Part shown: piece by piece, positions 15,398 to 25,152 of the stretch
Position numbering within the stretch: the stretch's first letter is position 1
Layout: every line of letters begins with the position of its first letter
From: Peribacillus tepidiphilus
GTDB taxonomy: Bacteria; Bacillota; Bacilli; Bacillales; DSM-1321
NCBI RefSeq assembly: GCF_009466385.1
Contig: NZ_WIAQ01000024.1
Coordinates: 1 to 64,000, forward strand
Length of the DNA: 64,000 bases
Direction: 5' to 3'
Made by a program: the position numbers and the translations under genes
The notes under the pieces: model-generated
Database searches by the model: none
The model's input: only the letters and a program-made list of their open reading frames with translations
Told to the model about the DNA's origin: nothing

Positions 15398-16621
15398 ATG
15401 TTAACCGAAACAAGAAAAGCAGAACTGGTCAATCTTTGCCAACGCTTAGTCCAACAAAAAAGCTATTCGGGACAGGAAAACCATGTCGCAGCTGTGATTA
15501 AGAATTTTGCACAAAACCACGTTTTCGATGAGATCCTGACAGATAAATACGGAAATGTCATTTTGTCTATTAAAGGAAGTCAGCCAGGACCGAAAGTGTT
15601 ATTGGACGGACATATCGATACCGTTCCTGTTAATGAAAAAAATTGGTCAGTTAACCCGTACTCAGGAGAAATAAAAGATGGAAAGATATTCGGAAGAGGA
15701 TCCTCTGATATGAAGGGTGCAGTGAGTGCCATGCTAACAGCAGCTGTTTGTATGGCTGAGGATACAAATAAAGAATTCCCAGGAACCATCTACATTTCTT
15801 GCAGCGTCCATGAAGAATGCTTTGAAGGAATTGCCACTAGAGAGGTTAGTAGAATTGTCAATCCTGACTACGTCATTATAGGAGAAGCAACCAATTTACA
15901 GCTCAACTGTGGGCAAAGAGGCCGCGCAGAAATTGTACTAGAGACATTTGGTAAACCAGCCCATTCCTCCAATCCTAGCGCTGGGGCAAATGCCGTTTAT
16001 ATGATGTCTGACCTTATTCAAAGGATTAACAAGCTAACGGTACCTGAGCACCCTGTACTAGGTAAAGGAATATTAGAATTAACTGATATTAAATCCACAC
16101 CGTATCCAGGTGCTTCAGTCGTCCCTTCCTATTGTAAAGCTACATACGATCGCCGCCTACTAGTAGGAGAAACAAAGGAAACGGTATTAAAGCCATTACA
16201 AATGATTATAGACGAATGGAAAACAGAGAATCCTCAATTTCAAGCAAAGGTTTCGTTTGCTTATGGAGAAGAGCTTTGCTATACAGGGGAAAGGATTGGA
16301 GCAGAAAGATTCTTTCCGGCCTGGGTTTTTGACGAGACAGAGCCCTTCGTTCAGGCAGCTTGGCAGTCTCTAAAAGATCACCAATTAAACCTGTCTATCT
16401 CTCACTATTCTTTTTGCACGAACGGAAGTCATTTTGCAGGAGAAAAAGCCATTCCAACTATTGGTTTTGGACCTTCCTTTGAACATTTAGCACATATCGA
16501 TGATGAATATATCGAAATTGAGCAGCTAGAAAAAGCAGCTTTAGGATATTACGCATTGATGACAGCCTTTACAAATTTAAAAACTAAACAATCTGTTCTA
16601 GGAGGAAAAGAAGATGTTTGA
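15398..16621 (+). CDS. YgeY-type M20-family zinc hydrolase
   Basis: A 407-residue M20 peptidase/deacetylase. Zinc-ligand motifs: DGHIDTVP near residue 70, GRGSSDMKG near 105, HEECFEG near 145, and a late His in GFGPSFEHLAHIDDEYI. It resembles YgeY, found beside ygeX in enteric bacteria and in selenium-linked clusters, where its substrate is not firmly known. Here it lies between the diaminopropionate lyase and a D-aminoacylase, suggesting hydrolysis of a dipeptide or N-acyl precursor. The start follows AAAGGAGCG. Its last 8 bp overlap the next gene. Exact substrate unknown. Confidence 0.85.
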   Translation: MLTETRKAELVNLCQRLVQQKSYSGQENHVAAVIKNFAQNHVFDEILTDKYGNVILSIKGSQPGPKVLLDGHIDTVPVNEKNWSVNPYSGEIKDGKIFGRGSSDMKGAVSAMLTAAVCMAEDTNKEFPGTIYISCSVHEECFEGIATREVSRIVNPDYVIIGEATNLQLNCGQRGRAEIVLETFGKPAHSSNPSAGANAVYMMSDLIQRINKLTVPEHPVLGKGILELTDIKSTPYPGASVVPSYCKATYDRRLLVGETKETVLKPLQMIIDEWKTENPQFQAKVSFAYGEELCYTGERIGAERFFPAWVFDETEPFVQAAWQSLKDHQLNLSISHYSFCTNGSHFAGEKAIPTIGFGPSFEHLAHIDDEYIEIEQLEKAALGYYALMTAFTNLKTKQSVLGGKEDV

Positions 16622-18257
16622 TTTATTGATTCTAAACGGAAGAATTATTGATGGAACTGGGTCACCATGGTATTACGGAGATATTGGAATAAAGGACGGT
16701 GTCATCCGCAAAATAGGAAATTTAAAACACGAAGCAGCTGAAACCATCATAGATGCGGAGAAAAACATTGTTTCTCCGGGTTTTATCGATATGCATACCC
16801 ACTCAGACCTTTTTATTCTCGATCAGCCGCTTATTGAAGCAAAGGTGTGTCAAGGAATCACGACTGATTTACTTGGCCAAGACGGAATTGCAGCAGCCCC
16901 TCTTCCAGCAAATTATATAAAAGACTGGCAGAAAAATCTGGCTGGATTGGACGGTACTCCCCCTATTGAATGGGATTGGTCGGATGTAGATTCTTATTTA
17001 AACAAAATAGAAAACAATAAACCAAGCTATAATCTTGCTTTTCTAGTTCCTCATGGGAATATTCGTATGTCTGTGATTGGTCTTGATAATCGACCAGCGA
17101 CAAATGAAGAAATTTTTCAAATGACAGAGATTCTAAGAAAATCATTAGATCAAGGAGCTGTAGGCTTATCAACAGGTCTTATTTATCCTCCCTGCTGCTT
17201 TGCGGGAATGGAAGAACTAGAAGCACTTTGTGAAGTTCTTGCAGAATACGGCGTTCCCCTTGTCATCCACCAGCGAAGTGAAGGGGACGAAATCCTTGAA
17301 TCGATGCAAGAGCTTGTGGATATGATGAAGCGAACAGGTGCGCATCTCCATTTTTCACATTTAAAAAATTGTGGAATAGACAACTGGTATAAAACACCTA
17401 AGGTCATTGAAACGATTGACCAGGCAAGAAATGATGGAATTGAAGTCACCTTTGACCAATATCCATATACGGCAGGAAGTACGATGCTAAGTGCAATTTT
17501 GCCACCTTGGGCCCATGCCGGCGGAAGTGAAAATATGCTGGTTAGACTAAGCGACCCCGATCTTCGTAACCAGATAATTAATGAAATGAAAACAGGCTTT
17601 ACAGGTTGGGACAGTATCTCGAAATGGGCGGGCTGGGAGGGTATTTATATTACTTCAGTCGAGTCATCCGCTAACAAGGATCTTGTCGGAAAAAATATAA
17701 AAGAGATTGCTAGACTACGAAATACAGAGGACTACGCAAATGTAGCACTCGATCTAATTTTGGAAGAAAAAAATGCAGTCGGCATGATTGATTTTGTCAT
17801 GAATGAGGAATCGGTTAAACAAATTATGAGCCATCCTGCTGGCACGATTGGAAGTGATGGTTTACTGGGTGGAGAACCACATCCACGCGCATACGGTTCA
17901 TTCCCTCGCGTACTTGGTAAATATGTTCGTGAAGAGAAGGTCCTTCCTTTAGAAGATATGATTAGACGAATGACTTCACAGCCTGCAAGAATCATTGGTC
18001 TTCAGGATCGAGGAATTATCCGAGAAGGATTAGCTGCAGATATTGTTATTTTTAATCCAGATACCGTAATTGATAAAGCAACATATGAGAACTCCAGACA
18101 ATCACCTGAAGGAATTAACTACGTCATCGTGAATGGCCAAATCATAAAAGACCTTCACCAAACATTTCCGAAGCCTGCCGGAAAAGTGATTAGACGTAAG
18201 CATGCTAGCAGCTCCCTTGTTACGCTAAATACTAGTACAATCCGCTCTAATCAGTAG
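16614..18257 (+). CDS. N-acyl-D-amino-acid deacylase (D-aminoacylase)
   Basis: A 547-residue amidohydrolase-superfamily enzyme that removes the acyl group from N-acyl-D-amino acids, or a related amide. It shows the beta-strand start LLILNGRIIDGTG, the metal motif H61-T-H63-SD, TGLIYPPCCFAG, VIHQRSEGD, HFSHLK and SDGLLGGEPHPRAYG, as in D-aminoacylases (about 480-540 residues). The ATG at 16614 overlaps the preceding gene by 8 bp and is preceded by TAGGAGG, so translation is coupled. It probably feeds the diaminopropionate lyase or a side pathway. Distinction from N-acyl-D-glutamate/aspartate deacylases is not possible by eye. Confidence 0.85.
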   Translation: MFDLLILNGRIIDGTGSPWYYGDIGIKDGVIRKIGNLKHEAAETIIDAEKNIVSPGFIDMHTHSDLFILDQPLIEAKVCQGITTDLLGQDGIAAAPLPANYIKDWQKNLAGLDGTPPIEWDWSDVDSYLNKIENNKPSYNLAFLVPHGNIRMSVIGLDNRPATNEEIFQMTEILRKSLDQGAVGLSTGLIYPPCCFAGMEELEALCEVLAEYGVPLVIHQRSEGDEILESMQELVDMMKRTGAHLHFSHLKNCGIDNWYKTPKVIETIDQARNDGIEVTFDQYPYTAGSTMLSAILPPWAHAGGSENMLVRLSDPDLRNQIINEMKTGFTGWDSISKWAGWEGIYITSVESSANKDLVGKNIKEIARLRNTEDYANVALDLILEEKNAVGMIDFVMNEESVKQIMSHPAGTIGSDGLLGGEPHPRAYGSFPRVLGKYVREEKVLPLEDMIRRMTSQPARIIGLQDRGIIREGLAADIVIFNPDTVIDKATYENSRQSPEGINYVIVNGQIIKDLHQTFPKPAGKVIRRKHASSSLVTLNTSTIRSNQ

Positions 18258-18430
18258 ACATCCCCTATTTTTAGACTGATTGCTGACTTTTTAAGGAGGT
18301 GGTATATAATAAAAATTCCGAATATTCAAATTAAAAGATATCGATGTATGAATGACAAAAGGATAGAAACTTCTCATTAAGAACGGTTTGGTTTTTTAAA
18401 AAGAAAACGAACTCTAAAAGGGGGATTTCC

Positions 18431-19843
18431 ATGGCTACAATTTGGACCATTATTATTGTGTACATGGCAGTTATGATTGGCATCGGGTTTTATTCTAAAA
18501 CAAAAATTAAAGATAGTACCGATTATCACTTGGCTGGCCGACGACTAGGTCCCATCATGCTAGCCGGAACATTAGCAGCTACGGAAATTGGCGGAGGAAG
18601 CTCAGTTGGAGTTGCTTCCAAAGCTTATGGTGATTGGGGACTATCTGCAGGCTGGTATGTGGTAGCAGCCGGAATTGGAATCTTCCTTGTCTCATTTGTT
18701 GCACCGTATATGCGAAAAGCCATGGCTACTACAGTTCCAGAAATCATCGGAAAAAGATACGGTAAAAGCAGCTATGTCATTACCAGCTTGCTTTCCATTC
18801 TTTCATTAACCCTATTAACTGCTGTACAAATCACGGCAACTGCTACGATTATCAATGTTCTAACTGGCTTTAGTATGGAAGGAGCCATCTTAATTGCAGG
18901 AATTGGTGTCGTTTTTTATACGTATTTAGGTGGAATGTGGAGTGTAACATTAACAGATTTTGTTCAATTCTTTTTAATTGTTTTTGGATTTGCGATTGCC
19001 GTTCCATTTGCCCTATCTGCAGCAGGCGGATTTGATACAGTGATTTCCAATCTTCCTGACGAGCATTTAGGCTTCACCAAAATTGGATGGAAAACAATTG
19101 TCGGTCTTATTATCCTCTATTTCATGACTTTCTCAACAGGCCAAGAAGCCGTTCAACGTTATTATTCTGCTAGAAATGAAAAAATAGCCATCTGGGGCTC
19201 TGTGTTATGCGCAGCATTAATGTGTATATATGCGTTTATTCCAGCTTTTATCGGTTTAATTGCAAAATCAGCATTCCCTAATATTGAAGCTAACAATGCC
19301 TTAGCAACCGTATCTGTTGAATTATTACCTCCTTTGATTGCGGGACTTTTATTATCTGGTGTTATCTCAGCCACCCTATCCAGCGCCTCTGGAGATATGC
19401 TAGGTGTAGCATCCGTTTATGTAAAAGATATTCACGGAAAATACATCAATAAATCTCTTAATGACCAAAGTGAATTAAAAATTAGCAAAATTACCGTCGT
19501 CATCACTGGCTTAATTGCCATCGGAATTTCATTATTCAGCCAACAAATTATCCCATTACTTGTTTTTGCTTTTACGATCCGCTCAACTGGACCATTTGCA
19601 GCTTACATCTTTGGATTGTTATGGGAAAAAGCAACACCAAATGCAGGACTTTGGTCAATCATCATCGGAACCATCGTCGGATTTTACTGGCAATTCGCTA
19701 AAGAACCATTTGGCATGATGGCAGTTGTAGCAGGCGGTACAGCAAGCCTTCTAACCTTCTTAATTGTAAACTGGATTGACCGAAGCCGAGGAATTCCTTC
19801 CTCACCATCTGCTTATAATTCAAATAAGGATTTATCTTCTTAA
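18431..19843 (+). CDS. sodium:solute symporter (SSS family)
   Basis: A 470-residue, about 13-helix transporter. Landmarks of the SSS family: STDYHLAGRRLGPIMLAGTL after helix 1, AATEIGGGSSVGVASKAYG, and FSTGQEAVQRYYSARNEK. It begins with MATIWTIIIVYMAVMIGIG and AAAAGGGGGATTTCC before the ATG at 18431. It is 173 bp after the D-aminoacylase. That gap has AAGGAGGTGG followed by ATA rather than ATG (near 18293), so a small gene may once have been there. It likely imports the substrate of the operon with Na+. The substrate is unknown; the acyl-amino acid or diaminopropionate peptide is the contextual guess. Confidence 0.85.
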   Translation: MATIWTIIIVYMAVMIGIGFYSKTKIKDSTDYHLAGRRLGPIMLAGTLAATEIGGGSSVGVASKAYGDWGLSAGWYVVAAGIGIFLVSFVAPYMRKAMATTVPEIIGKRYGKSSYVITSLLSILSLTLLTAVQITATATIINVLTGFSMEGAILIAGIGVVFYTYLGGMWSVTLTDFVQFFLIVFGFAIAVPFALSAAGGFDTVISNLPDEHLGFTKIGWKTIVGLIILYFMTFSTGQEAVQRYYSARNEKIAIWGSVLCAALMCIYAFIPAFIGLIAKSAFPNIEANNALATVSVELLPPLIAGLLLSGVISATLSSASGDMLGVASVYVKDIHGKYINKSLNDQSELKISKITVVITGLIAIGISLFSQQIIPLLVFAFTIRSTGPFAAYIFGLLWEKATPNAGLWSIIIGTIVGFYWQFAKEPFGMMAVVAGGTASLLTFLIVNWIDRSRGIPSSPSAYNSNKDLSS

Positions 19844-19863
19844 CGATCTTATCCAATGAAAAT

Positions 19864-19891
19864 GTGAGGAGCTTTTCTCACAGCTCCTCAC
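19864..19891 (+). terminator. hairpin ending the sigma-54 cluster
   Basis: GTGAGGAGCT pairs with AGCTCCTCAC around an 8-base loop, 20 bp after the symporter. No T-run follows, so it may stabilise the 3' end or terminate weakly. Confidence 0.5.
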
Positions 19892-20317
19892 CCAAGCGAT
19901 AACCGATATATTAAGGCTAAAACAAAACTACTAACATTCACTATTTAGGGCTCCTTGTACCACGGGGCTCTTTATTATTACTAAATTGCTTGAATATTTA
20001 GATCATTGCTTTTATAAAAAACCACGAAGAATTTTCTCTGGAGCTATCCTAATTGATCGGTTAGTCAGTTGCAATCATATTGTTTACAAAATGGGACTTC
20101 ATATGGCTCATTCTTAATACCATCGAAAAGAGGATGAATATTAGATTAATAAAAATATTTTGATTTTTTTCTTAGGTCATACAAAAACCATAGCACTCTA
20201 GAATTCAACTATAACATCTGCTATTCTTGTACTCAGCTCGTTAGACGCTGTGGCTATTTGTGTGATAGGTAGAAGATTAATACCATCCAAAGAATAACAG
20301 CTTTCAAGGAAAGAATT
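19892..20317. other. gene-free stretch
   Basis: AT-rich DNA with no intact gene. It contains a direct repeat of GGGCTC (near 19948 and 19966). I see no promoter or RNA gene in it. Confidence 0.4.
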
Positions 20318-20964
20318 TTATACTTTAATATAAATTCCTTTTACCTTCACCTTATAATATTCCACATACCAATCCGCTAATTTCTGTAATCCTTCCTCGA
20401 TCGACGTTTTCGGTTTAAAACCGACAGCCTCCTGCAACAAATCAGTCGATGCATAAGTAGCAGATACATCTCCTGGTTTTAAAGGCTCAAAGACCTTCTC
20501 AAATAATATTTCTCTACCTAGAGCATTACTCAAACATTTCTCCAAAGTTTCAATAAATATCATTAGCTTCTCTGGACTGTTGTTTCCAATGTTATAGACT
20601 TTATGTTTGACATCACCCTCAGGTGGAATACTTAAAAGTCATTCAATCCCTTCCACAATGTCATCGATATAAGTAAAGTCTCGATAAAGGTCATTTTCAA
20701 AATCACCATTATTGAATATCTTAATTGGTTCACTAGCAAAATACTTATCTGTAAATCCAAAGTAAGCCATGTCCGGTCGTCCCATAGGACTATATACTGT
20801 AAAGAACCGAAGGCCAGTAGCTGGAATATTATATAAGTGGCTATAAGTATGAGCCATCAATTCATTAGACTTCTTAGTAGACGCATAAAGTGATACTGGA
20901 TTGTCCACAAAATCTATTTCTTCAAAAGGAACCTTTTTATTAGCCCCATAAACTGTGGTAAGCA
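20318..20964 (-). pseudogene. nucleotide-sugar (UDP-glucuronate-type) epimerase, broken
   Basis: The C-terminal two thirds of an extended SDR epimerase. It includes the catalytic tyrosine/lysine pair in [46 protein letters not shown] and, after a TGA at 20639-20641 inside the family alignment, LLSIPPEGDVKHKVYNIGNNSPEK and KPGDVSATYAST. The Rossmann N-terminus (GxxGxxG) is missing: coding homology stops at about 20964, where a small repeat element begins. The in-frame stop and lost cofactor site make it non-functional. Relatives convert UDP-glucuronate to UDP-galacturonate for capsule or exopolysaccharide. Confidence 0.8.
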
Positions 20965-21060
20965 TCGGGACGGTTCTTTTGCTTATTATTCTCAAGATAT
21001 AAATTAGACTCTCCAAAACAGTTAATTTACTACGATTTAAAAAGAAGCACGAGAACCGTC
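20964..21060. repeat. ~97-bp element with imperfect terminal inverted repeats
   Basis: GGGACGGTTCTTTTGCTT at the left and AAGAAGCACGAGAACCGTC at the right form imperfect inverted repeats. The element cuts the epimerase remnant. The GGGACGGTTCT/AGAACCGTCCC motif also occurs near 11598. This looks like a small non-autonomous (MITE-like) element. Confidence 0.5.
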
Positions 21061-21081
21061 GCCATGCTTCTAGAGAGGTAA

Positions 21082-21118
21082 GTCTCCCAATCCAAAAAAT
21101 AGATTGGGAGACTTTTTT
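21082..21118 (+). terminator. strong Rho-independent terminator
   Basis: GTCTCCCAATC (21082-21092) pairs perfectly with GATTGGGAGAC (21102-21112), followed by six T. No intact rightward gene precedes it. It may be left over from a lost gene and insulates the dioxygenase gene. Confidence 0.75.
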
Positions 21119-21253
21119 ATAACCTACTAGCATCATTTTTGGAAAATTTAAAATTTTTTTCTTGACCTGAAACGCATTTCATAAAATATTCTTTTTTACA
21201 AGGTTAATAACCTTAAAATATTAAAAAATCACTAAGGAAAGGAAGGTTTTGGT

Positions 21254-22192
21254 ATGAATAAACAAGTACTCAACAAGGGAAATCATGATTCATTAAGAAT
21301 TAATCAGTCATTGAATACACGGCCAAACAATGAGCCATTGAGGGTGCTGAGCGAAGAGGACTGGCAATTTTGGCAGGAAAATGGTTATGTGATTATCCAA
21401 AATGCTGTTTCAGAAGAACACATTGAGCGTCTGGTGAATCTAATTTGGGAATTTGAAGAGAAGAACCCGGCTGATCCCTCTACTTGGTATACCGCTCCCC
21501 GCAGTGAAATGAAAATGAAGGAACTTGCTGGAACAGGGATGGTTGAGTTATATAATCATCAATACTTGTGGGATAACCGTATGTATGAAAAAGTCTACAA
21601 TGCTTTTGTTGATATATGGGGAACAGAAAAGCTTTGGACAACAATCGACCGCTGCAATCTTAACTTTCCAATTCGTCCTGAACATAGTTATAACAGCTTT
21701 ATTCATTGGGATATTGATACTTCTTTAGATCCGATCCCAGTTAATGTGCAAGGGGTTCTGTCATTAGTAGATACTGATAAGGACATGGGCGGATTCCAAT
21801 GTATACCGGAATTATACAGAGATTTTGAAGAGTGGGTAAAAACTCAGCCTGAGGATAGAGATCCTTATAAACCTGATATAACAGGGTATAAACCGACAAA
21901 AATAGTGACAAAAGCAGGGGATTTGTTAATCTTCAATAGTATGCAACCTCACGGGATTAGGGCCAATTATTCTGATAAACCTCGTATTGCTCAATATATT
22001 TCCATGTTCCCTGCCCAGGAAGATAATGAAGAATTGAGAAAATCACGGATCCAGTCCTGGAATGACAGAATTGCACCAAGCGGAGACGCATTCCCTGGTG
22101 ATCCAAGAAATTGGGAAAGGGAAAAATACAAAAGAGCTGAACTGTCAGAGCTAGGTGAAAAATTATTAGGACTGAAATCTTGGGGGGAATAA
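21254..22192 (+). CDS. phytanoyl-CoA dioxygenase (PhyH) family protein
   Basis: A 312-residue Fe(II)/2-oxoglutarate oxygenase. The beta-strand WQFWQENGYVIIQNAV opens the domain; the metal triad is likely the H and D of IHWDID plus the H of MQPHGIRAN, and an arginine for 2-oxoglutarate follows in DKPRIAQY. GDLLIFNS precedes the distal His. It hydroxylates an unknown small molecule. The start has AAGGAAGG upstream, and a promoter-like TTGACC lies at 21162. It stands alone between repeat debris, so context gives no substrate. Confidence 0.85.
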   Translation: MNKQVLNKGNHDSLRINQSLNTRPNNEPLRVLSEEDWQFWQENGYVIIQNAVSEEHIERLVNLIWEFEEKNPADPSTWYTAPRSEMKMKELAGTGMVELYNHQYLWDNRMYEKVYNAFVDIWGTEKLWTTIDRCNLNFPIRPEHSYNSFIHWDIDTSLDPIPVNVQGVLSLVDTDKDMGGFQCIPELYRDFEEWVKTQPEDRDPYKPDITGYKPTKIVTKAGDLLIFNSMQPHGIRANYSDKPRIAQYISMFPAQEDNEELRKSRIQSWNDRIAPSGDAFPGDPRNWEREKYKRAELSELGEKLLGLKSWGE

Positions 22193-22599
22193 ATAATACG
22201 GGAGTCATACCTTCACAAAAAGGTTACTCTGTAGAAATATGAACTTTGGCGCTGTCCTGAATGGATATCGTCTATTTGGTTTGATTCTGAAAAAAATTTA
22301 CAAAAAAACTGATTATATAACAGTGAGAAATTGTTAAATTTTACTTAAGTATTCCATACGTTATAGCCCTTGAAAAGTATGATTTACGCCTTAAATCGAT
22401 GACAGAAAAAAGTCTAATTGATGTCATAAAACTTATTGAACAGCAAGGGGTTCAAAAATAGAGAAGACTAAAATGCCTCTACACCATTTTTATAAACAAT
22501 TATTGGAATCCATTTAGGGTTTTTACGAGTTTTGGGTTGTCTATAATTCGGGGGTTAGTCCCTCGCTGCTTTACACAGCGGTGGACTGACCCCAAAAAA
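22193..22599. other. gene-free stretch with a palindromic repeat
   Basis: No gene seen. Near 22548-22592 an imperfect inverted repeat reads GGGGTTAGTCCCTCGCTG and CAGCGGTGGACTGACCCC around a short centre, resembling the small GC-rich dispersed elements elsewhere in the window. Confidence 0.5.
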
Positions 22600-22908
22600 T
22601 TACACAAACTGCTTTTTGGTTCGCAAAACAGTTATAAAACCATCCAATAGATCGTGACTAACAGAAAATCCTTTCCGTTTATAGAATTCCAAGGCGTTAG
22701 TATTGCCATTTGATACAAAGATAAAATAATCCTCGACATCCTCAAATTGCTTCAACCACTTCATGGACATATTGAAAAGTTTAGATCCAATCCCATATTG
22801 TCTGTACTCTTTTTTAATATAAAATTGGGATAAACAACCTACATGATTTCCACTACCAGAAGAAAGGTCAAAAAAAGTAGCAAATTCATTTATATATGTA
22901 GAATTTTT
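22600..22908 (-). pseudogene. GNAT acetyltransferase, N-terminally truncated
   Basis: An open leftward frame ends in TAA (22600-22602). It encodes the acetyl-CoA-binding half of a GNAT: LSQFYIKKEYRQYGIGSKLF (motif A, Q/RxxGxG), then NGNTNALEFYKRKGFSVSHD (motif B). A stop at about 22909 precedes it, no start codon with a ribosome site is present, and the first 40-60 residues of the fold are missing. It is a remnant. Confidence 0.7.
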
Positions 22909-22931
22909 TTACTAGTTAGGGAGAAGGAATG

Positions 22932-22994
22932 ATGAAAAAGAACGATAATGTTAAGGAAAGCGACCTACCCACTGAATTAGCTAAGCCAGCATGA
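22932..22994 (+). pseudogene. 20-codon stub, possible 5' end of a lost helix-hairpin-helix protein gene
   Basis: A GGAGAAGG ribosome site precedes ATGATG at 22929/22932, then MKKNDNVKESDLPTELAKPA and TGA. The opening resembles short Bacillus HhH DNA-binding proteins (SDLPKIGNPAKRAL type), but this is a weak likeness. It is followed within 15 bp by a good terminator, so it could also be a real short transcript. Confidence 0.3.
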
Positions 22995-23009
22995 CTGCAA
23001 TTGACTATT

Positions 23010-23039
23010 AAAGAGCTGTGAGGATCAGCTCTTTTTTTA
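23010..23039 (+). terminator. Rho-independent terminator
   Basis: AAAGAGCTG pairs with CAGCTCTTT around TGAGGAT, followed by a T-run. It ends the 20-codon stub unit. Confidence 0.75.
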
Positions 23040-23120
23040 TGTAACAAAGGAGCCGGGATTGCCAATTTTTGACGAATGCCTGGTATCTAGGTAATTATTT
23101 AAAGAACTTTCTGAAAAATA

Positions 23121-23170
23121 TTAAAAAACTCCAGATAATAGTAAAAAAATACTAGTTGTAATCGCTTTCA
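23121..23170 (+). promoter_or_regulatory. 50-bp regulatory block with cre box, shared with the sugar transporter promoter
   Basis: Ungapped alignment with 29444-29493 gives 40 of 50 identities. Inside it are two tandem A-rich half sites 20 bp apart (TAAAAAACTCCAG and TAAAAAAATACTAG), the layout used by AraC-type regulators, and a cre box TGTAATCGCTTTCA (23157-23170) that fits TGWAANCGNTNWCA for CcpA. It lies 144 bp before the chemoreceptor start. Confidence 0.7.
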
Positions 23171-23313
23171 TACAGGAGTTGGAACGGTAAAATGATATAC
23201 ATAAAAATATCTTATGAGGTTGAATGCCTAGTTGTTATCTTCAGATTTCAATAGGGTATCTATTTCTTTTGGCAATCTAATTGCTTCTAAAAATAATAGG
23301 AAAGGAATAGAAA

Positions 23314-25005
23314 ATGGTGAGTATTAAAAGTAAATTGCTACTTGGGTTTGGTTCTGTTTTGTTCATTTGTATCATTGCATTTGGCAGTATCTATTATTCT
23401 TTAAAAGTAGTAGGAGATTCGTATAAAAATTTAGTCGCACACGATGTTCGCAAGTTGAATCTTGCCAATGAAATTCAGTTTCTAGATTTAGCTTCAACAG
23501 ATTCAATGAAAGGATTAATCATCGATCCTACCAATTCAAAAGAAAAACAAAGACATGAGGATACTGTAGTAAAAATAAAAGAAAGGATTGAGGAAGTAAA
23601 ACCTCTCTTAAATGATGAGCGTACAATTCAAATTTTTAATGAGTTAGACAGCTATAGTCAACAGCTATCGGATTTAGAATCGATCATGATTGAATTAGCC
23701 AAAACAGATCAAGAAAAAACGATGAAAATATTTAATAATCATTATGCTGAGATTCGAAAAATTTTTTCTAATAACCTTGAAGAATTCAAACAAATTCAAC
23801 TTAAAATTATTTCGTCAAAGACTCATCAAGATAGCAAGCTAATTGAAACCAGGCTACTATTTGGGTTGATTGCCATCTTCATTACGTTGATTATTGGTAT
23901 GATCATTACTATAACAATTGCAAGAAAAACAACCAAACCGATTAACGAGGTTGTTAGAAAATTAGAAGAACTTTCAAGTAATGAAGGGGATTTAACAGCA
24001 CGTCTTACTGTTGCTAGTAAAGATGAAGTTGGTCAATTAGCAGCTGCTTTTAATAAAATGATTGAATCCATTCAGCATCTTGTTGAAAATGTTAAATCAA
24101 TGACAATGGAAGTAGTTTCTTCTTCAGAAAAATTGTCAGCAAGTGCGGAACAAAGTGCCAATGCAACAAACCAAATAACACTGTCTATACAAGAAATCGC
24201 TTCTGGTACAGAGCAACAAGTTAGACAAGCGGAAAACAGTACGATTGCGACACAAGCCATGACAAATAGCATTCAATTTATAGCTGAATCCTCAACAGCT
24301 GTTTATGACTCGTCTATTGCGGCTTCCAAAGTGGCTGAGGAAGGAAATAAAGCGGTATTAAAGTCCATTGAACAAATTAACTCGATTCAGAAAACTGTTC
24401 ATTTGGCTGGTACAAAGGTTAAAGAGCTTCATTTACTTTCCAAAAACATAGGTCAATTTCTTGGTGTTATTACGAACATAGCAGAACAAACAAACCTACT
24501 CGCTCTGAATGCGGCAATCGAAGCTGCTCGTGCAGGAGCAGTTGGTAAAGGTTTTGCAGTGGTTGCAGATGAGGTAAGAAATTTAGCTGAGGAATCAAAA
24601 CAATCTGCTACTGAAATTACTCACTTAATCAAACGAATTCAAGCTAATATTTCAGAAGCAGTGGATTATATGGATCAAGGTGAGAATGAGGTTCGATCAG
24701 GTATCATTTTAGTTAATGAGGCTGGGAACGCCTTTGAAAGAATTTATGGCTCTGTTCAACAGGTTACCCGTCAAATACAAGAGGTTTCGAGTGCATCAAT
24801 AGAATTAGCGAATGGAACAGAAGAAATTGCTGCATCCATTTATCATTTAGCAACCATATCAAAAGAGTCTTCAACCGCTTCTCAAAACGTTGCAGCTTCA
24901 TCAGAGGAACAGTTATCTTCCATTGAAGAGATCGCCTCATCAGCTGAATATCTCTCTCATAGAGCCGAACAATTACAAAAGCTAGTTAGTAGGCTGAAAT
25001 CATGA
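23314..25005 (+). CDS. methyl-accepting chemotaxis protein
   Basis: A 563-residue transmembrane chemoreceptor. TM1 spans about 7-29; an extracellular four-helix-bundle sensor (about 30-180) follows; TM2 is at about 181-203; then HAMP (about 204-257) and the cytoplasmic signalling hairpin, with its tip near residue 391 ([19 protein letters not shown]) and [18 protein letters not shown]. Methylation helices are on both sides. GGAAAGGAATAG precedes the ATG. It signals to CheA/CheW, which are not in this window. The upstream 50-bp block shared with the ChvE-type operon suggests that it senses the sugar bound by that binding protein, or is at least induced with it. Confidence 0.92.
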   Translation: MVSIKSKLLLGFGSVLFICIIAFGSIYYSLKVVGDSYKNLVAHDVRKLNLANEIQFLDLASTDSMKGLIIDPTNSKEKQRHEDTVVKIKERIEEVKPLLNDERTIQIFNELDSYSQQLSDLESIMIELAKTDQEKTMKIFNNHYAEIRKIFSNNLEEFKQIQLKIISSKTHQDSKLIETRLLFGLIAIFITLIIGMIITITIARKTTKPINEVVRKLEELSSNEGDLTARLTVASKDEVGQLAAAFNKMIESIQHLVENVKSMTMEVVSSSEKLSASAEQSANATNQITLSIQEIASGTEQQVRQAENSTIATQAMTNSIQFIAESSTAVYDSSIAASKVAEEGNKAVLKSIEQINSIQKTVHLAGTKVKELHLLSKNIGQFLGVITNIAEQTNLLALNAAIEAARAGAVGKGFAVVADEVRNLAEESKQSATEITHLIKRIQANISEAVDYMDQGENEVRSGIILVNEAGNAFERIYGSVQQVTRQIQEVSSASIELANGTEEIAASIYHLATISKESSTASQNVAASSEEQLSSIEEIASSAEYLSHRAEQLQKLVSRLKS

Positions 25006-25152
25006 TGCACACATCGTTTCTTTTGAATGTACTTAATCGAAATAAAAAAGGTAGATACTATCAAGTGGAAGATTTTCCATTTGGCTGCAGGAAGAGAATA
25101 CATTAAATAATATATGGAAATAGTTGTACATATCAATCAATAGGAGGAAATC

